Assembly: GCA_026985655.1 (NCBI GenBank)
Contig: JALSQB010000191.1
Span: 1-7,720, forward strand
DNA length: 7,720 bases
Direction of reading: 5' to 3'
DNA from: Campylobacteraceae bacterium
GTDB taxonomy: Bacteria; Campylobacterota; Campylobacteria; Campylobacterales; Sulfurovaceae
Part shown: one piece after another, positions 1 to 7,264 of the stretch
How the letters are laid out: every line of letters starts with the position of its first letter
Numbering within the stretch: position 1 is the stretch's first letter
The notes under the pieces: model-generated
Databases searched by the model: none
Told to the model about the DNA's origin: nothing
What the model saw: only the letters and a program-made list of their open reading frames with translations
Made by a program: the position numbers and the translations under genes

Positions 1-101
1 TCTATTGGCTGATGGGTCTCTCCTGCTTCTAAAGCAGAACTTCCAAGAGCAACAGAACCTGCTGTCACCATTGCTTTTTTAAAGAATTCTCTTCTTTGCA
101 T
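1..101 (-). CDS. N-terminus of a twin-arginine (Tat) exported protein, partial
   Basis: This is a gene start on the minus strand that runs off the left edge; 33 complete codons are visible. The peptide begins MQRREFFKKAMVTAGSVALG and continues SSALEAGETHQPI. It carries a twin-arginine motif (RREFFKK, residues 3-9), a weakly hydrophobic stretch (about residues 10-22) and an Ala-rich end (SALEA) that could be a cleavage site. This is the usual form of a Tat leader, which exports folded, often cofactor-containing proteins to the periplasm. The start is supported by an AAAGGA ribosome binding site seven bases upstream of the ATG on the minus strand. The mature protein lies outside the window, so its function cannot be named; redox enzymes and their iron-sulfur partners are common owners of such leaders, but that is only family knowledge. 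Confidence 0.8.
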   Translation of the reverse strand, partial: MQRREFFKKAMVTAGSVALGSSALEAGETHQPI

Positions 102-141
102 CAATTGTCCTTTTATTAAATTACTAAATCATACATCAGTA

Positions 142-169
142 ATTATAATAATGCAATATATAGCGTTAA
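142..169 (-). promoter_or_regulatory. Candidate sigma-70 promoter for the Tat-leader gene
   Basis: Read on the minus strand there is a perfect TATAAT at 147-142, preceded after 16 bases by TTAACG at 169-164, a partial match to the -35 consensus. Transcription would start near position 135, giving an untranslated leader of about 34 bases before the ATG at 101. The whole spacer 102-274 is extremely AT-rich, so chance TATAAT-like matches are expected and the -35 match is weak. Apart from this site and other scattered AT-rich hexamers I see nothing recognisable in 102-274. Confidence 0.4.
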
Positions 170-274
170 TATTAGATAATAAATAGTACTAACGTAACGA
201 TACACTATTATTTTTTAGTATAATTATTATTTGTTATAAATATAATATTATTATATCATCAAGATTATAGATTA

Positions 275-529
275 TTATTTTAAATCTTTCTCAAAAATTC
301 TAACAAGCCTTCCATTTGTAGGAAGATATGGAGGAACAACATTTCCTATATTTCTAGCAATAAAAAGTTCTCCTGATTGAGCATTAAGTAGAAGTGCAGG
401 GTTAATTCTACTATCACTACAAGTAACAATCATTGTCTCTGGTTTTTGACTCTTAGATAGAGAAGAGAAGAGTTCTCTATTTGTCTCAAAATAATCTTTT
501 AAAAATTTAGAATAGCCATCTTTTTGGAA
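275..529 (-). pseudogene. Beta-carbonic anhydrase remnant, lacking a start codon and the C-terminal half
   Basis: An open minus-strand frame of 84 codons reads FQKDGYSKFLKDYF, then a helix-like stretch, then ETMIVTCSDSRINPALL and GELFIARNIGNVVPPYLPTNG. This matches the N-terminal half of beta-class carbonic anhydrases, which interconvert CO2 and bicarbonate: CSDSR supplies the first zinc cysteine and the Asp-Arg pair, and the RNxGNxVPPY segment follows it. After PTNG the frame switches to an unrelated tail (RLVRIFEKDLK) and stops. The second zinc-ligand segment (HxxC, in a GHSxCG context) is absent, and I did not find it in 102-274 on the minus strand. At the 5' side the frame is closed by a TAA at 530-532, and there is no ATG before the Met in ETMIV. 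Usual family length is about 200-230 residues. A catalytically active product is very unlikely, so I call it a decayed gene fragment. It sits downstream of gltB in the same orientation. Confidence 0.85.
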
Positions 530-599
530 TTATAAATCAATTAACCTTATATAGTTGTTAAATTTTATTGATATATATTTAGAGAACACCTCTTTTATA

Positions 600-3500
600 T
601 TACTCCCCTTTTTTATCTGCCACAAGGGTAGGTTTTACCCCTCTTGGAGCAACCATCCAAAATTTTCGAACTTCATGTCGCCAATTTTCTAAGATATGCG
701 TAGCAATTTTACTCTGTGTTTTTGCCACATAATCTTTGAGTAAGGCTTTAAGCTCAAAGCTCTCCTCTTCCCACTCATCGGTGTCAATGCGTAGTGCTTC
801 GACCAATTCAGGGTTTACTTTTTCATAGAAACTACCCTCTTCATCGTAAACAAAAGCTTTACCTCCTGTCATACCAGCCCCAAAGTTTACTCCTGTTTTA
901 CCAAGAATAACAACACTTCCTCCTGTCATATATTCACAAGGGTGGTCACCTGTTCCCTCAACGATTGCCGTTGCACCAGAGTTTCTAACTGCAAAACGCT
1001 CTCCTACTTGTCCATGAACATAGAGTGTTCCACCTGTTGCCCCATAAAGACAAGTGTTTCCACCAAGTGCAAATCCTTGACCTGCTTTATCGGCACTAAT
1101 GACGATGTTCCCACCGTTCATTCCTTTACCGATGTAGTCATTTCCTGCACCTTCAATGTTAATATTGACCCCTTTAGACATAAACGCACCTAAAGATTGA
1201 CCAGCTGTTCCTTTCATGTTAAGCGTAATTGTTCCATCAGGTAATCCTGCATTACCATAAAGTTCTGCAATCTCACCAGAAATTCTTGTGGCAAAACTTC
1301 GATTTAAGTTAGAAATTTCTTTGTTTAAAACAATTGGTGTTGATGGGTCTTTAATTGTTGGCATCAACTCTTTAATCAAGGCTTGTTCATACTCATTTTG
1401 GTCATACGGTTCATTAAATGGAACTTGACAAGTATTAACACCCTCTAGTTTGTAAAGCATCTCTTCAAAGTTAAATTTCTTAGCAAACTCATCATCAATT
1501 ACTTTAAGCAAGTGGTTCTGACCCACTATTTCTTCTAAGGACTTGTAACCTAGTTGGGCTAAAATTTCTCTAATCTCTTGGGCAATGAGCGTAAAGTAAT
1601 TGACTACTTTATCAACATTTCCAGAGAATTTTTCTCTTAACTTCTCATCTTGTGTTGCCACCCCAACACCACAAGTATTTAAGTGACAAATACGCAACAT
1701 AATACACCCAACAAGCACCAATGCACCTGTACCAAACGCGTACTCTTCAGCTCCTAAAATAGCTGCCTTAACAACATCTAATCCTGTTTTTAGTCCACCA
1801 TCAGTTTCGAGTGTTACTTGACCTCTAAGGTTATTGGCTTTTAAAGCGTTATGGGCTTCAATAAGTCCAAGCTCCCAAGGGTTTCCTGCAAATCGAATAG
1901 AACCAATTGGTGCAGCACCTGTTCCTCCATCAGCACCAGAGATGATGATTTTGTCAGCATAAGCTTTTGCCACACCTGCGGCAATCGTTCCCACACCTGC
2001 TGTTGAGACCAATTTAACGGCAACTCTTGCTTTTGGATTGGCTTGTTTGAGGTCAAAAATTAACTGTGCCAAATCCTCAATAGAGTAGATGTCATGATGT
2101 GGAGGAGGTGAAATAAGTGTTACCCCTGGTTTGGTAAATCTAAGTTCAGCAATCAATGGAGATACTTTACTCCCTGGAAGTTGTCCACCCTCACCTGGTT
2201 TTGCTCCTTGGGCTACTTTAATTTGTAGTTCAGTTGCACTACGTAAATACTCAGGTGTTACCCCAAAACGACCACTTGCAATCTGTTTAATAGAGGAGTT
2301 TCTATCAGTTCCATAACGTTTAGGGTCTTCTCCCCCCTCACCAGAGTTTGATTTCCCACCAATACGGTTCATCGCCATTGCCAAAGTAGTATGTGCCTCT
2401 TCAGAGATTGACCCCATAGACATCGCAGCCGTAGAGAAACGTTTAAAAATAGCTTCTATTGGCTCAACTTCATCAATAGAAATTGACGCTTTATCAGAGT
2501 TTAATTCATAAAAATCTCTAATAAATTTTTTATCTCTTTTGTTTACAAGTGTTTTAACTGCCTCATAATCTTCTTTGTTACCAGAGAGTGCTGATTTTTG
2601 AATCGCTTTAATGGTTGGACGAGAGAAGTCATGAAACTCTTCTCCTCTTCTATATTTATAGAATCCACCTTTGTAAAGGCTATTTTTTTCACCCTCAAAT
2701 GCTGTGGTAAATGCTCTTTGATGTGTGGCATTAATGCGTGCATCAATATCAGCATAGCTTAAACCTTGTAGAAGTCCTGTTGTTCCTGCAAAACAATCTT
2801 CCACAATCTCTTTACTAAGACCAATAGCGTCAAAAAGCCGTGAGTTACGGTAAGAAGAGATTGTTGAAATACCCATTTTAGACATGATTTTCATCAGTCC
2901 AGCACCCATAGCACGTCTAAATTTTCTAAAGGTATGCTCAAGTTCTTCGCTCTCACCTTCAATCTCTTTAACTGTATAGTAAAGTAAATAAGGGAAAATT
3001 GCAGCTGCCCCATACGCTAACATACACGCAGCAGAGTGAGGGTCAAATACCTCACCTGTACACGCCACAATACTGGCTAAATGTCGTACATCATGGGCTA
3101 AAAGCTCTTGACTTAAACGCCCTATTATCATGAGCATTGGAATCACTTTAGTTGTTGCACTTAAAGCTCTGTCATCTAAAATAATTGTACGTACCCCATT
3201 GTCACGAACATCAACTACTATTTTAGCGACTAAGGCTTTTAAACTCGCTTCTAAATCTTCGGTATAAATTGTCTCATAGTGTCCTACTTTATAGGCATCA
3301 TCATACTTATCATTTTTTTCATCTCCAAACTCTTGAAGCAATGAAAATTTTGTAGCAGACATAATAGGAAGAACCGTTTTAAGTCTTTTTGCATGGGTCG
3401 ATGAATCAGCTAAAATATTTTGAATTTCTCCAAAACCTGTGTTCAGACTCATCACTGTTTTTTCACGAATAGGGTCAATAGGAGGGTTGGTAACTTGGGC

Positions 3501-5021
3501 AAATTTCTGTTTAAAGAAATCTGTAAAGTTTCGTTGTTCATTAGAGAAAGCTGCTAATGGAGTGTCATCACCCATCGCACCTGTGGTCTCTTTTCCTTCA
3601 GCCAACATAGGTTTAACAATCTCACGAATAACTTCTAGCGTAAAGTTAAAGTAACGTTGCTTCTCTTTTAAGTTATCTGAAATATTTTGAATATTAGGAG
3701 CCAATGTTTCAGAGGAAGGTTTATGCTCTTGAAGATATGTCATATTTTTACCTAACCACTTATCATAAGGGTTGGATACTTTTAAATATTCATCAATATC
3801 ATGAGACTTTAAAACTTTAGCATTTTTAAGATCAACCCCCATCATCTCACCAGATTGTAAACGACCACGCTCAACAATCTCCTCTTCAGGCACTTCTAAA
3901 ACCCCATACTCTGAAGTAATCAAAAGTCTATTATCGGTGGTAATAATATATTTAGAAGGTCGTAGTCCATTTCTGTCAAGCACACAACCGATGTAGCGTC
4001 CATCAGTCATAGAAACAGCAGCAGGTCCGTCCCATGGCTCAAAACAGGTTGAGGCGTACTCATAAAATGCTCTTAAATCAGAATCCATATGAGGAGCATT
4101 ATGCCAAGGAGCAGGAACAAGGGAACGTGCAGCTTTAAAGAAATCTACCCCATTAATCCGTAAAAACTCCATAAAATTGTCCAATGAAGCAGAATCGGAC
4201 ATATCATCTTGAATAACAGCTCTTAATCTAAGCATCTCTTCGTCCGTAAAGATCTCTGATTTCGCAGCTGACATTTTTGATGCCACATTAAATCGGTTAG
4301 CCGTTACAGAGTTAATCTCACCATTATGGGCAATCATTCTAAATGGTTGAGCCAATTTCCATTGAGGTAAGGTGTTGGTTGAGAAACGTTGGTGAAAAAG
4401 ACAAAATGCGATTTTAAATGCTTCATCGGCTAAATCAGTATAAAACGCTTTAATATGCGTAGGCATCACTAGCCCTTTATACGAAACCACTGACGTTGAA
4501 AAAGAAGGAATGTAAAAAGATTTATCGGCAATAAGTTTCGCTTCTATCTCTTTACGTGAGAGATAAACCAAAGCTTCAAAACGCTGTGAGGCAACAGGTG
4601 ATTTAGGGGCAACAAACACTTGTTTAATCATCGGTAATGATGCTAATGCTTGTTCGCCTAGTGCTTCTGTATCAACAGGCACTGTTCGTGTATAAAGTAC
4701 TTCTAGGTCATTATTATTACAAACACTATTGATAATTTCAAAATCTGATTCATTATTTGAAAAAACCATCGCAACAGCATACGTTTCAGGAAGTTCAATC
4801 CCTGCTTTAGAAGCCTCTTGTGTAAAAAATGATTTAGGCATAGACAAAAGCAGTCCTGAACCATCACCTGTTTTACCATCAGCTGCCACAGCACCTCTGT
4901 GCATCATTCGCGAGAGTGATGTGATGGCATCTTCTAAATTTTTATGAGTTGGCTTGTTATCAATGGACGCTAAAAGTCCGAAACCACAGTTGTCTTTAAA
5001 TGATGTAAAGAGATTTTGCAT
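600..5021 (-). CDS. gltB: Glutamate synthase (NADPH), large (alpha) subunit
   Basis: This 1473-residue cytoplasmic enzyme makes two glutamates from glutamine and 2-oxoglutarate, the GOGAT half of ammonia assimilation; its electrons normally come from the GltD subunit. Domains in order: an 11-residue propeptide ending before Cys12 (CGFGL), the amidotransferase nucleophile after processing; the class II glutaminase domain with HRGA at 41-44 and HNGE at 232-235; a central domain from about 470 to 790; the FMN/2-oxoglutarate synthase barrel from about 800 to 1200, with GEGGED near 894-899, DGGTG starting at Asp1031 and the [3Fe-4S] cysteines Cys1106, Cys1112 and Cys1117 (C-x5-C-x4-C); and a C-terminal GXGXG beta-helix from about 1270. 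Length is close to E. coli GltB and all key residues are present, so it looks intact. The start is fixed by AAAAGG six bases upstream and by the short propeptide. No gltD lies next to it: recO diverges upstream, and a carbonic anhydrase remnant follows. The 70 bases after the stop hold no clear terminator. Confidence 0.97.
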   Translation of the reverse strand: MQNLFTSFKDNCGFGLLASIDNKPTHKNLEDAITSLSRMMHRGAVAADGKTGDGSGLLLSMPKSFFTQEASKAGIELPETYAVAMVFSNNESDFEIINSVCNNNDLEVLYTRTVPVDTEALGEQALASLPMIKQVFVAPKSPVASQRFEALVYLSRKEIEAKLIADKSFYIPSFSTSVVSYKGLVMPTHIKAFYTDLADEAFKIAFCLFHQRFSTNTLPQWKLAQPFRMIAHNGEINSVTANRFNVASKMSAAKSEIFTDEEMLRLRAVIQDDMSDSASLDNFMEFLRINGVDFFKAARSLVPAPWHNAPHMDSDLRAFYEYASTCFEPWDGPAAVSMTDGRYIGCVLDRNGLRPSKYIITTDNRLLITSEYGVLEVPEEEIVERGRLQSGEMMGVDLKNAKVLKSHDIDEYLKVSNPYDKWLGKNMTYLQEHKPSSETLAPNIQNISDNLKEKQRYFNFTLEVIREIVKPMLAEGKETTGAMGDDTPLAAFSNEQRNFTDFFKQKFAQVTNPPIDPIREKTVMSLNTGFGEIQNILADSSTHAKRLKTVLPIMSATKFSLLQEFGDEKNDKYDDAYKVGHYETIYTEDLEASLKALVAKIVVDVRDNGVRTIILDDRALSATTKVIPMLMIIGRLSQELLAHDVRHLASIVACTGEVFDPHSAACMLAYGAAAIFPYLLYYTVKEIEGESEELEHTFRKFRRAMGAGLMKIMSKMGISTISSYRNSRLFDAIGLSKEIVEDCFAGTTGLLQGLSYADIDARINATHQRAFTTAFEGEKNSLYKGGFYKYRRGEEFHDFSRPTIKAIQKSALSGNKEDYEAVKTLVNKRDKKFIRDFYELNSDKASISIDEVEPIEAIFKRFSTAAMSMGSISEEAHTTLAMAMNRIGGKSNSGEGGEDPKRYGTDRNSSIKQIASGRFGVTPEYLRSATELQIKVAQGAKPGEGGQLPGSKVSPLIAELRFTKPGVTLISPPPHHDIYSIEDLAQLIFDLKQANPKARVAVKLVSTAGVGTIAAGVAKAYADKIIISGADGGTGAAPIGSIRFAGNPWELGLIEAHNALKANNLRGQVTLETDGGLKTGLDVVKAAILGAEEYAFGTGALVLVGCIMLRICHLNTCGVGVATQDEKLREKFSGNVDKVVNYFTLIAQEIREILAQLGYKSLEEIVGQNHLLKVIDDEFAKKFNFEEMLYKLEGVNTCQVPFNEPYDQNEYEQALIKELMPTIKDPSTPIVLNKEISNLNRSFATRISGEIAELYGNAGLPDGTITLNMKGTAGQSLGAFMSKGVNINIEGAGNDYIGKGMNGGNIVISADKAGQGFALGGNTCLYGATGGTLYVHGQVGERFAVRNSGATAIVEGTGDHPCEYMTGGSVVILGKTGVNFGAGMTGGKAFVYDEEGSFYEKVNPELVEALRIDTDEWEEESFELKALLKDYVAKTQSKIATHILENWRHEVRKFWMVAPRGVKPTLVADKKGE

Positions 5022-5106
5022 AAGCTACCTTTTAAGTATATGAGAGTAATGTTTTAGAAAAATACTCTAAAAATTGGGTTAATATTATCAAAAAATGGAT
5101 TAAAAG
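5022..5106. promoter_or_regulatory. Divergent gltB/recO intergenic region carrying both promoters
   Basis: These 85 bases separate two divergent starts and so must hold both promoters unless transcription enters from elsewhere. The gltB ribosome binding site (AAAAGG on the minus strand, 5033-5028) is clear. recO has only GGA at 5097-5099, seven bases before its ATG. The AT-rich segment around 5079-5090 contains TAATATTA, which reads the same on both strands and could serve as a -10 element in either direction, but I cannot assign start sites. I see no obvious operator or longer inverted repeat, so no nitrogen-responsive control of gltB can be claimed from sequence. Confidence 0.4.
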
Positions 5107-5724
5107 ATGAGAGGTTTTATTCTCAACATAAACAAAGCAAAGAATGAGGACATTATAGTAACAGTTCTTAGTGCTAATTCCATTACAAAATATTGGCGTT
5201 TTTTTGGAGCAAGACATTCTATCATTCAAATTGGTAACTTAATCGACTTTGAAGTTCAAGAATCAAAAAATAATTTTATGCCTAATATGCGTTCACTTTC
5301 TCATCTTAGTTTTCCTTGGTTGTTTTCAAGCAATCATCTACTCATGTGGCAAAATTTTATTAAACTTTTTGAACCTCATTTAAAAGACAGTAATGAAGTT
5401 GATGAATTTTACTTTAAGTTACTACTAAATATTGCTAAAAAATGGGACAAACAAAACCCAAAAAGATTAGCAGTAGAGGCGTACATACAATTACTTAAGC
5501 ATGAGGGTCGTCTTTATGACAATGGTTTTTGTTATGTCTGTGAAGAAGTTTTAGACCAAGAGCTAGGACTAATGAGGGCTTTTTTACCTGCACACCCAAA
5601 TTGTATTTATGCTTTTTCTTTAAACAAACAAGAAATTTTCAAACTCTTTAATACCCAAAGTACCATTCATCTTAATGACCAAACTGTTGAAAAACTTTAC
5701 CAAATTTTACTAAAAGGCTTATAA
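5107..5724 (+). CDS. recO: DNA repair protein RecO, Campylobacterota type
   Basis: RecO helps load RecA onto SSB-coated single-stranded DNA, usually with RecR, and promotes strand annealing during recombinational repair in the cytoplasm. The 205-residue product begins MRGFILNINKAKNEDIIVTV, matching the N-terminal OB-fold of RecO (about residues 1-75), followed by a mostly helical region. It is shorter than the roughly 240 residues of E. coli RecO, as expected for the compact epsilonproteobacterial form. Instead of a canonical four-cysteine zinc finger it has Cys142-x2-Cys145, then His163-x2-Cys166, a possible C-C-H-C metal site. The ATG is the first in frame, with only a weak GGA seven bases upstream. 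It diverges from gltB, and the next gene starts 116 bases downstream with its own ribosome binding site. The identification rests on N-terminal family resemblance, length and the CxxC region; an alignment would settle it. Confidence 0.85.
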   Translation: MRGFILNINKAKNEDIIVTVLSANSITKYWRFFGARHSIIQIGNLIDFEVQESKNNFMPNMRSLSHLSFPWLFSSNHLLMWQNFIKLFEPHLKDSNEVDEFYFKLLLNIAKKWDKQNPKRLAVEAYIQLLKHEGRLYDNGFCYVCEEVLDQELGLMRAFLPAHPNCIYAFSLNKQEIFKLFNTQSTIHLNDQTVEKLYQILLKGL

Positions 5725-5782
5725 TCCTTAAAAAAAACGGTATTAAAAACTAATATTTAATAATAAATCAGCAAACTTATTA

Positions 5783-5831
5783 TATACTCTAAACATCAAA
5801 TTATATTTTGAACATTCAATTTAACAAAGGA
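5783..5831 (+). promoter_or_regulatory. Candidate promoter and ribosome binding site for the repeat wall-binding protein
   Basis: Two -10-like hexamers lie in the AT-rich spacer: TATACT at 5783-5788 and TATATT at 5802-5807; neither has a convincing -35. A strong ribosome binding site, AAAGGA at 5826-5831, sits nine bases before the ATG at 5841. The ribosome binding site decides the start in favour of 5841 and against an in-frame TTG at 5808. The promoter assignment is weak; the ribosome binding site is solid. Confidence 0.5.
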
Positions 5832-5840
5832 TTATACATA

Positions 5841-7223
5841 ATGAGAGTAAAATATTCGTCCCTACTATTAGGATTATTACTACCAATTACTTATATTAAC
5901 GCTGAAGTATCACTTACACCACCAAATGCACATGCAGGGGAGTGTTATGCTAAAGTTGTTATCCCAGCAAAATACAAAACAGTAGAAGATCGTGTTCTTG
6001 TACAAGAAGCATCTAATAAAATTTCTATTATCCCTGCAAAATATGAGTGGGTTGATAAAAAAGTAGAAGTAACACCAGCGAGCAAAAAGCTTAAAACCAT
6101 TCCTGCTAGCTATAAAAAAGTAACAGAAGAGATTGAAGTTAAACCTGCAACACAAGCATGGAAAGTTAGTTTAAAACGACATGCAGCACCTGTAAGTAAA
6201 GAGATTTTAGTTGCAGCAAAGCTCAAAGGTATTGATTTAGAAAATACAACACCTAATACATGTTATAAAGAGTACTTTACTCCAGAAACCTACAAAACAG
6301 TAGAAGAAGAAGTTGTTTTACAAAAAGCAACAACTAAAACTAAAATTATTCCTGCTAAATATGAAATGGTAGAAAAAACCATTGAAGTGACACCTGCTTC
6401 TCAACAGAATATTACTGTTCCTGCAACTTATGAATATACTGAAGAGAAAGTTCTAGTTGAGAAAGAGAAAACTGTTTGGAAAAAAGGGGTCAATCCTGCA
6501 CAAAAACTAGATGGTGCTACAGGTGAGATTATGTGTCTTATTAAAGTACCTGCCAAGTACAAAACAATTAAGAAAAAAGTAGTAAAAACACCAGCAACCA
6601 CAAAAGTTGTTGAAATTCCTGCTGTAAACAAAACCATTAAAGTTAAAAAACTTGTTAGCCCTGCGAAAACCGAAGTTATTGATATTCCTGAAGTTAAGAG
6701 TACCGTTCAAAAGAAAGTACTTGATAGCAAATCTACTTTCTCATGGGTAAAAGTGGGTGATAAAGTAGATAGAGGATTAAGTTATACAGGTCATCAAATT
6801 TGTCTTGTGGCTTCACCTGCACAAACAAAAAAGATTGTTAAGACTGTTCTTGATGTTCCAGCATCAACAAAAGAGATTACCATTGAGCCTACTTATAAAA
6901 CCATTAAAGTTAAAAAGTTAGTACAAGAAGCACAAGAAGTTAAAACACCGATTGAAGCTGTGTACAAAATGGTTAAGAAAAAAGAGAAAATATCTGATTC
7001 TCACCAAAGTTGGGAAAGAATTCTTTGTCAAACAAACATGAACAAAGATGTAATTCTTAAAATCCAAGAAGCATTAAAATCTAAAGAGTATAATCCAGGT
7101 AAAATTGATGGTGTTTTAGGACGTGATACACGACTCGCACTTGACAAATACCAAAGAGACAATTCACTAGCAACTGGTGGAATTACTTATGAAACATTAA
7201 AAGCATTAAACATAGAACTTTAA
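5841..7223 (+). CDS. Exported four-module repeat protein with C-terminal peptidoglycan-binding domain
   Basis: The 460-residue product starts with a Sec signal peptide (MRVKYSSLLLGLLLPITYINA, probable cleavage after Ala21). There is no lipobox, so it should be a soluble or wall-attached periplasmic protein. Residues 35-391 are four tandem modules, each running from a Cys to a Trp (35-107, 141-213, 232-302, 321-391), built of shorter Pro-Ala/Tyr-Lys-rich units such as IPAKYEWV and VTPAS. Residues about 400-457 form a PG_binding_1-type domain with the pattern YNPGKIDGVLGRDTRLALDK followed by YQRDN, GGITYETLKAL. The composition is Lys- and Val-rich with alternating charge, suggesting short beta-strands. 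I recall similar peptidoglycan-binding repeat proteins in proteobacteria but know of no established function. Binding to peptidoglycan is inferred from the C-terminal domain; no catalytic residues or enzyme domain are evident. It appears monocistronic, bounded by its own ribosome binding site and a downstream hairpin. Confidence 0.85.
   Translation: MRVKYSSLLLGLLLPITYINAEVSLTPPNAHAGECYAKVVIPAKYKTVEDRVLVQEASNKISIIPAKYEWVDKKVEVTPASKKLKTIPASYKKVTEEIEVKPATQAWKVSLKRHAAPVSKEILVAAKLKGIDLENTTPNTCYKEYFTPETYKTVEEEVVLQKATTKTKIIPAKYEMVEKTIEVTPASQQNITVPATYEYTEEKVLVEKEKTVWKKGVNPAQKLDGATGEIMCLIKVPAKYKTIKKKVVKTPATTKVVEIPAVNKTIKVKKLVSPAKTEVIDIPEVKSTVQKKVLDSKSTFSWVKVGDKVDRGLSYTGHQICLVASPAQTKKIVKTVLDVPASTKEITIEPTYKTIKVKKLVQEAQEVKTPIEAVYKMVKKKEKISDSHQSWERILCQTNMNKDVILKIQEALKSKEYNPGKIDGVLGRDTRLALDKYQRDNSLATGGITYETLKALNIEL
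5943..7013 (+). repeat. Four in-frame tandem Cys-to-Trp modules within the wall-binding protein gene
   Basis: The modules lie at 5943-6161, 6261-6479, 6534-6746 and 6801-7013. The first two are each 73 residues long and agree at about 34 positions without a gap in a hand alignment. The last two are each 71 residues. Linkers after the second and third Trp are both 18 residues, the first is 33, and the last Trp is followed after four residues by another Cys (396). At DNA level a 20-base exact match links 6630-6649 with 6897-6916, spaced 267 bases, exactly the module 3 to 4 period. Both copies encode KTIKVKKL. The regularity points to successive internal duplications. Confidence 0.85.
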
Positions 7224-7232
7224 TCTCTTGAC

Positions 7233-7263
7233 TCTAAACCCTTAATTTTTTTAAGGGTTTAGA
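7233..7263. terminator. Perfect 13-bp hairpin between convergent genes, probable bidirectional terminator
   Basis: The inverted repeat pairs 7233-7245 (TCTAAACCCTTAA) with 7251-7263 (TTAAGGGTTTAGA) around a five-T loop. It begins ten bases after the stop of the plus-strand repeat protein and ends one base before the stop codon of the minus-strand LicD-like gene. This placement fits a shared terminator for both. The stem is AT-rich with one CCC/GGG core, and the T-run after the stem is short in both directions, so efficiency cannot be judged from sequence. Confidence 0.8.
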
Positions 7264-7264
7264 T

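Noticed and set aside
102..274. Possible small gene or RNA in the AT-rich spacer
   Set aside because: Stops are frequent on both strands, there is no strong hairpin, and only promoter-like hexamers could be seen.
581..593. Short hairpin AGAG / CTCT just after the gltB stop as a terminator
   Set aside because: The stem is only four base pairs, and on the gltB strand it is not followed by a T-run.
942..1193. Plus-strand ORF opposite gltB, and similar short frames within gltB and within the wall-binding gene
   Set aside because: They are antisense or out-of-frame shadows of well-supported genes and show no family resemblance.
5095..5103. Two-codon ORF (ATG GAT TAA) just before recO as a regulatory mini-ORF
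   Set aside because: It has no ribosome binding site of its own, and such short frames are common by chance; no attenuation structure is visible.
5032..5229. Minus-strand ORF of 65 codons overlapping the gltB/recO spacer and the recO start
   Set aside because: It overlaps recO antisense and has a low-complexity composition typical of chance frames in AT-rich DNA, with no recognisable domain.
5741..5762. Inverted repeat TATTAAA / TTTAATA after recO as a possible terminator
   Set aside because: The seven-pair stem is entirely A-T and has no T-run, so it is expected by chance in this spacer.
5808..5840. Upstream TTG start that would add 11 residues to the wall-binding protein
   Set aside because: The extension would put a polar stretch before a clean signal peptide, whereas the ATG at 5841 has AAAGGA nine bases upstream and gives a normal Sec leader.
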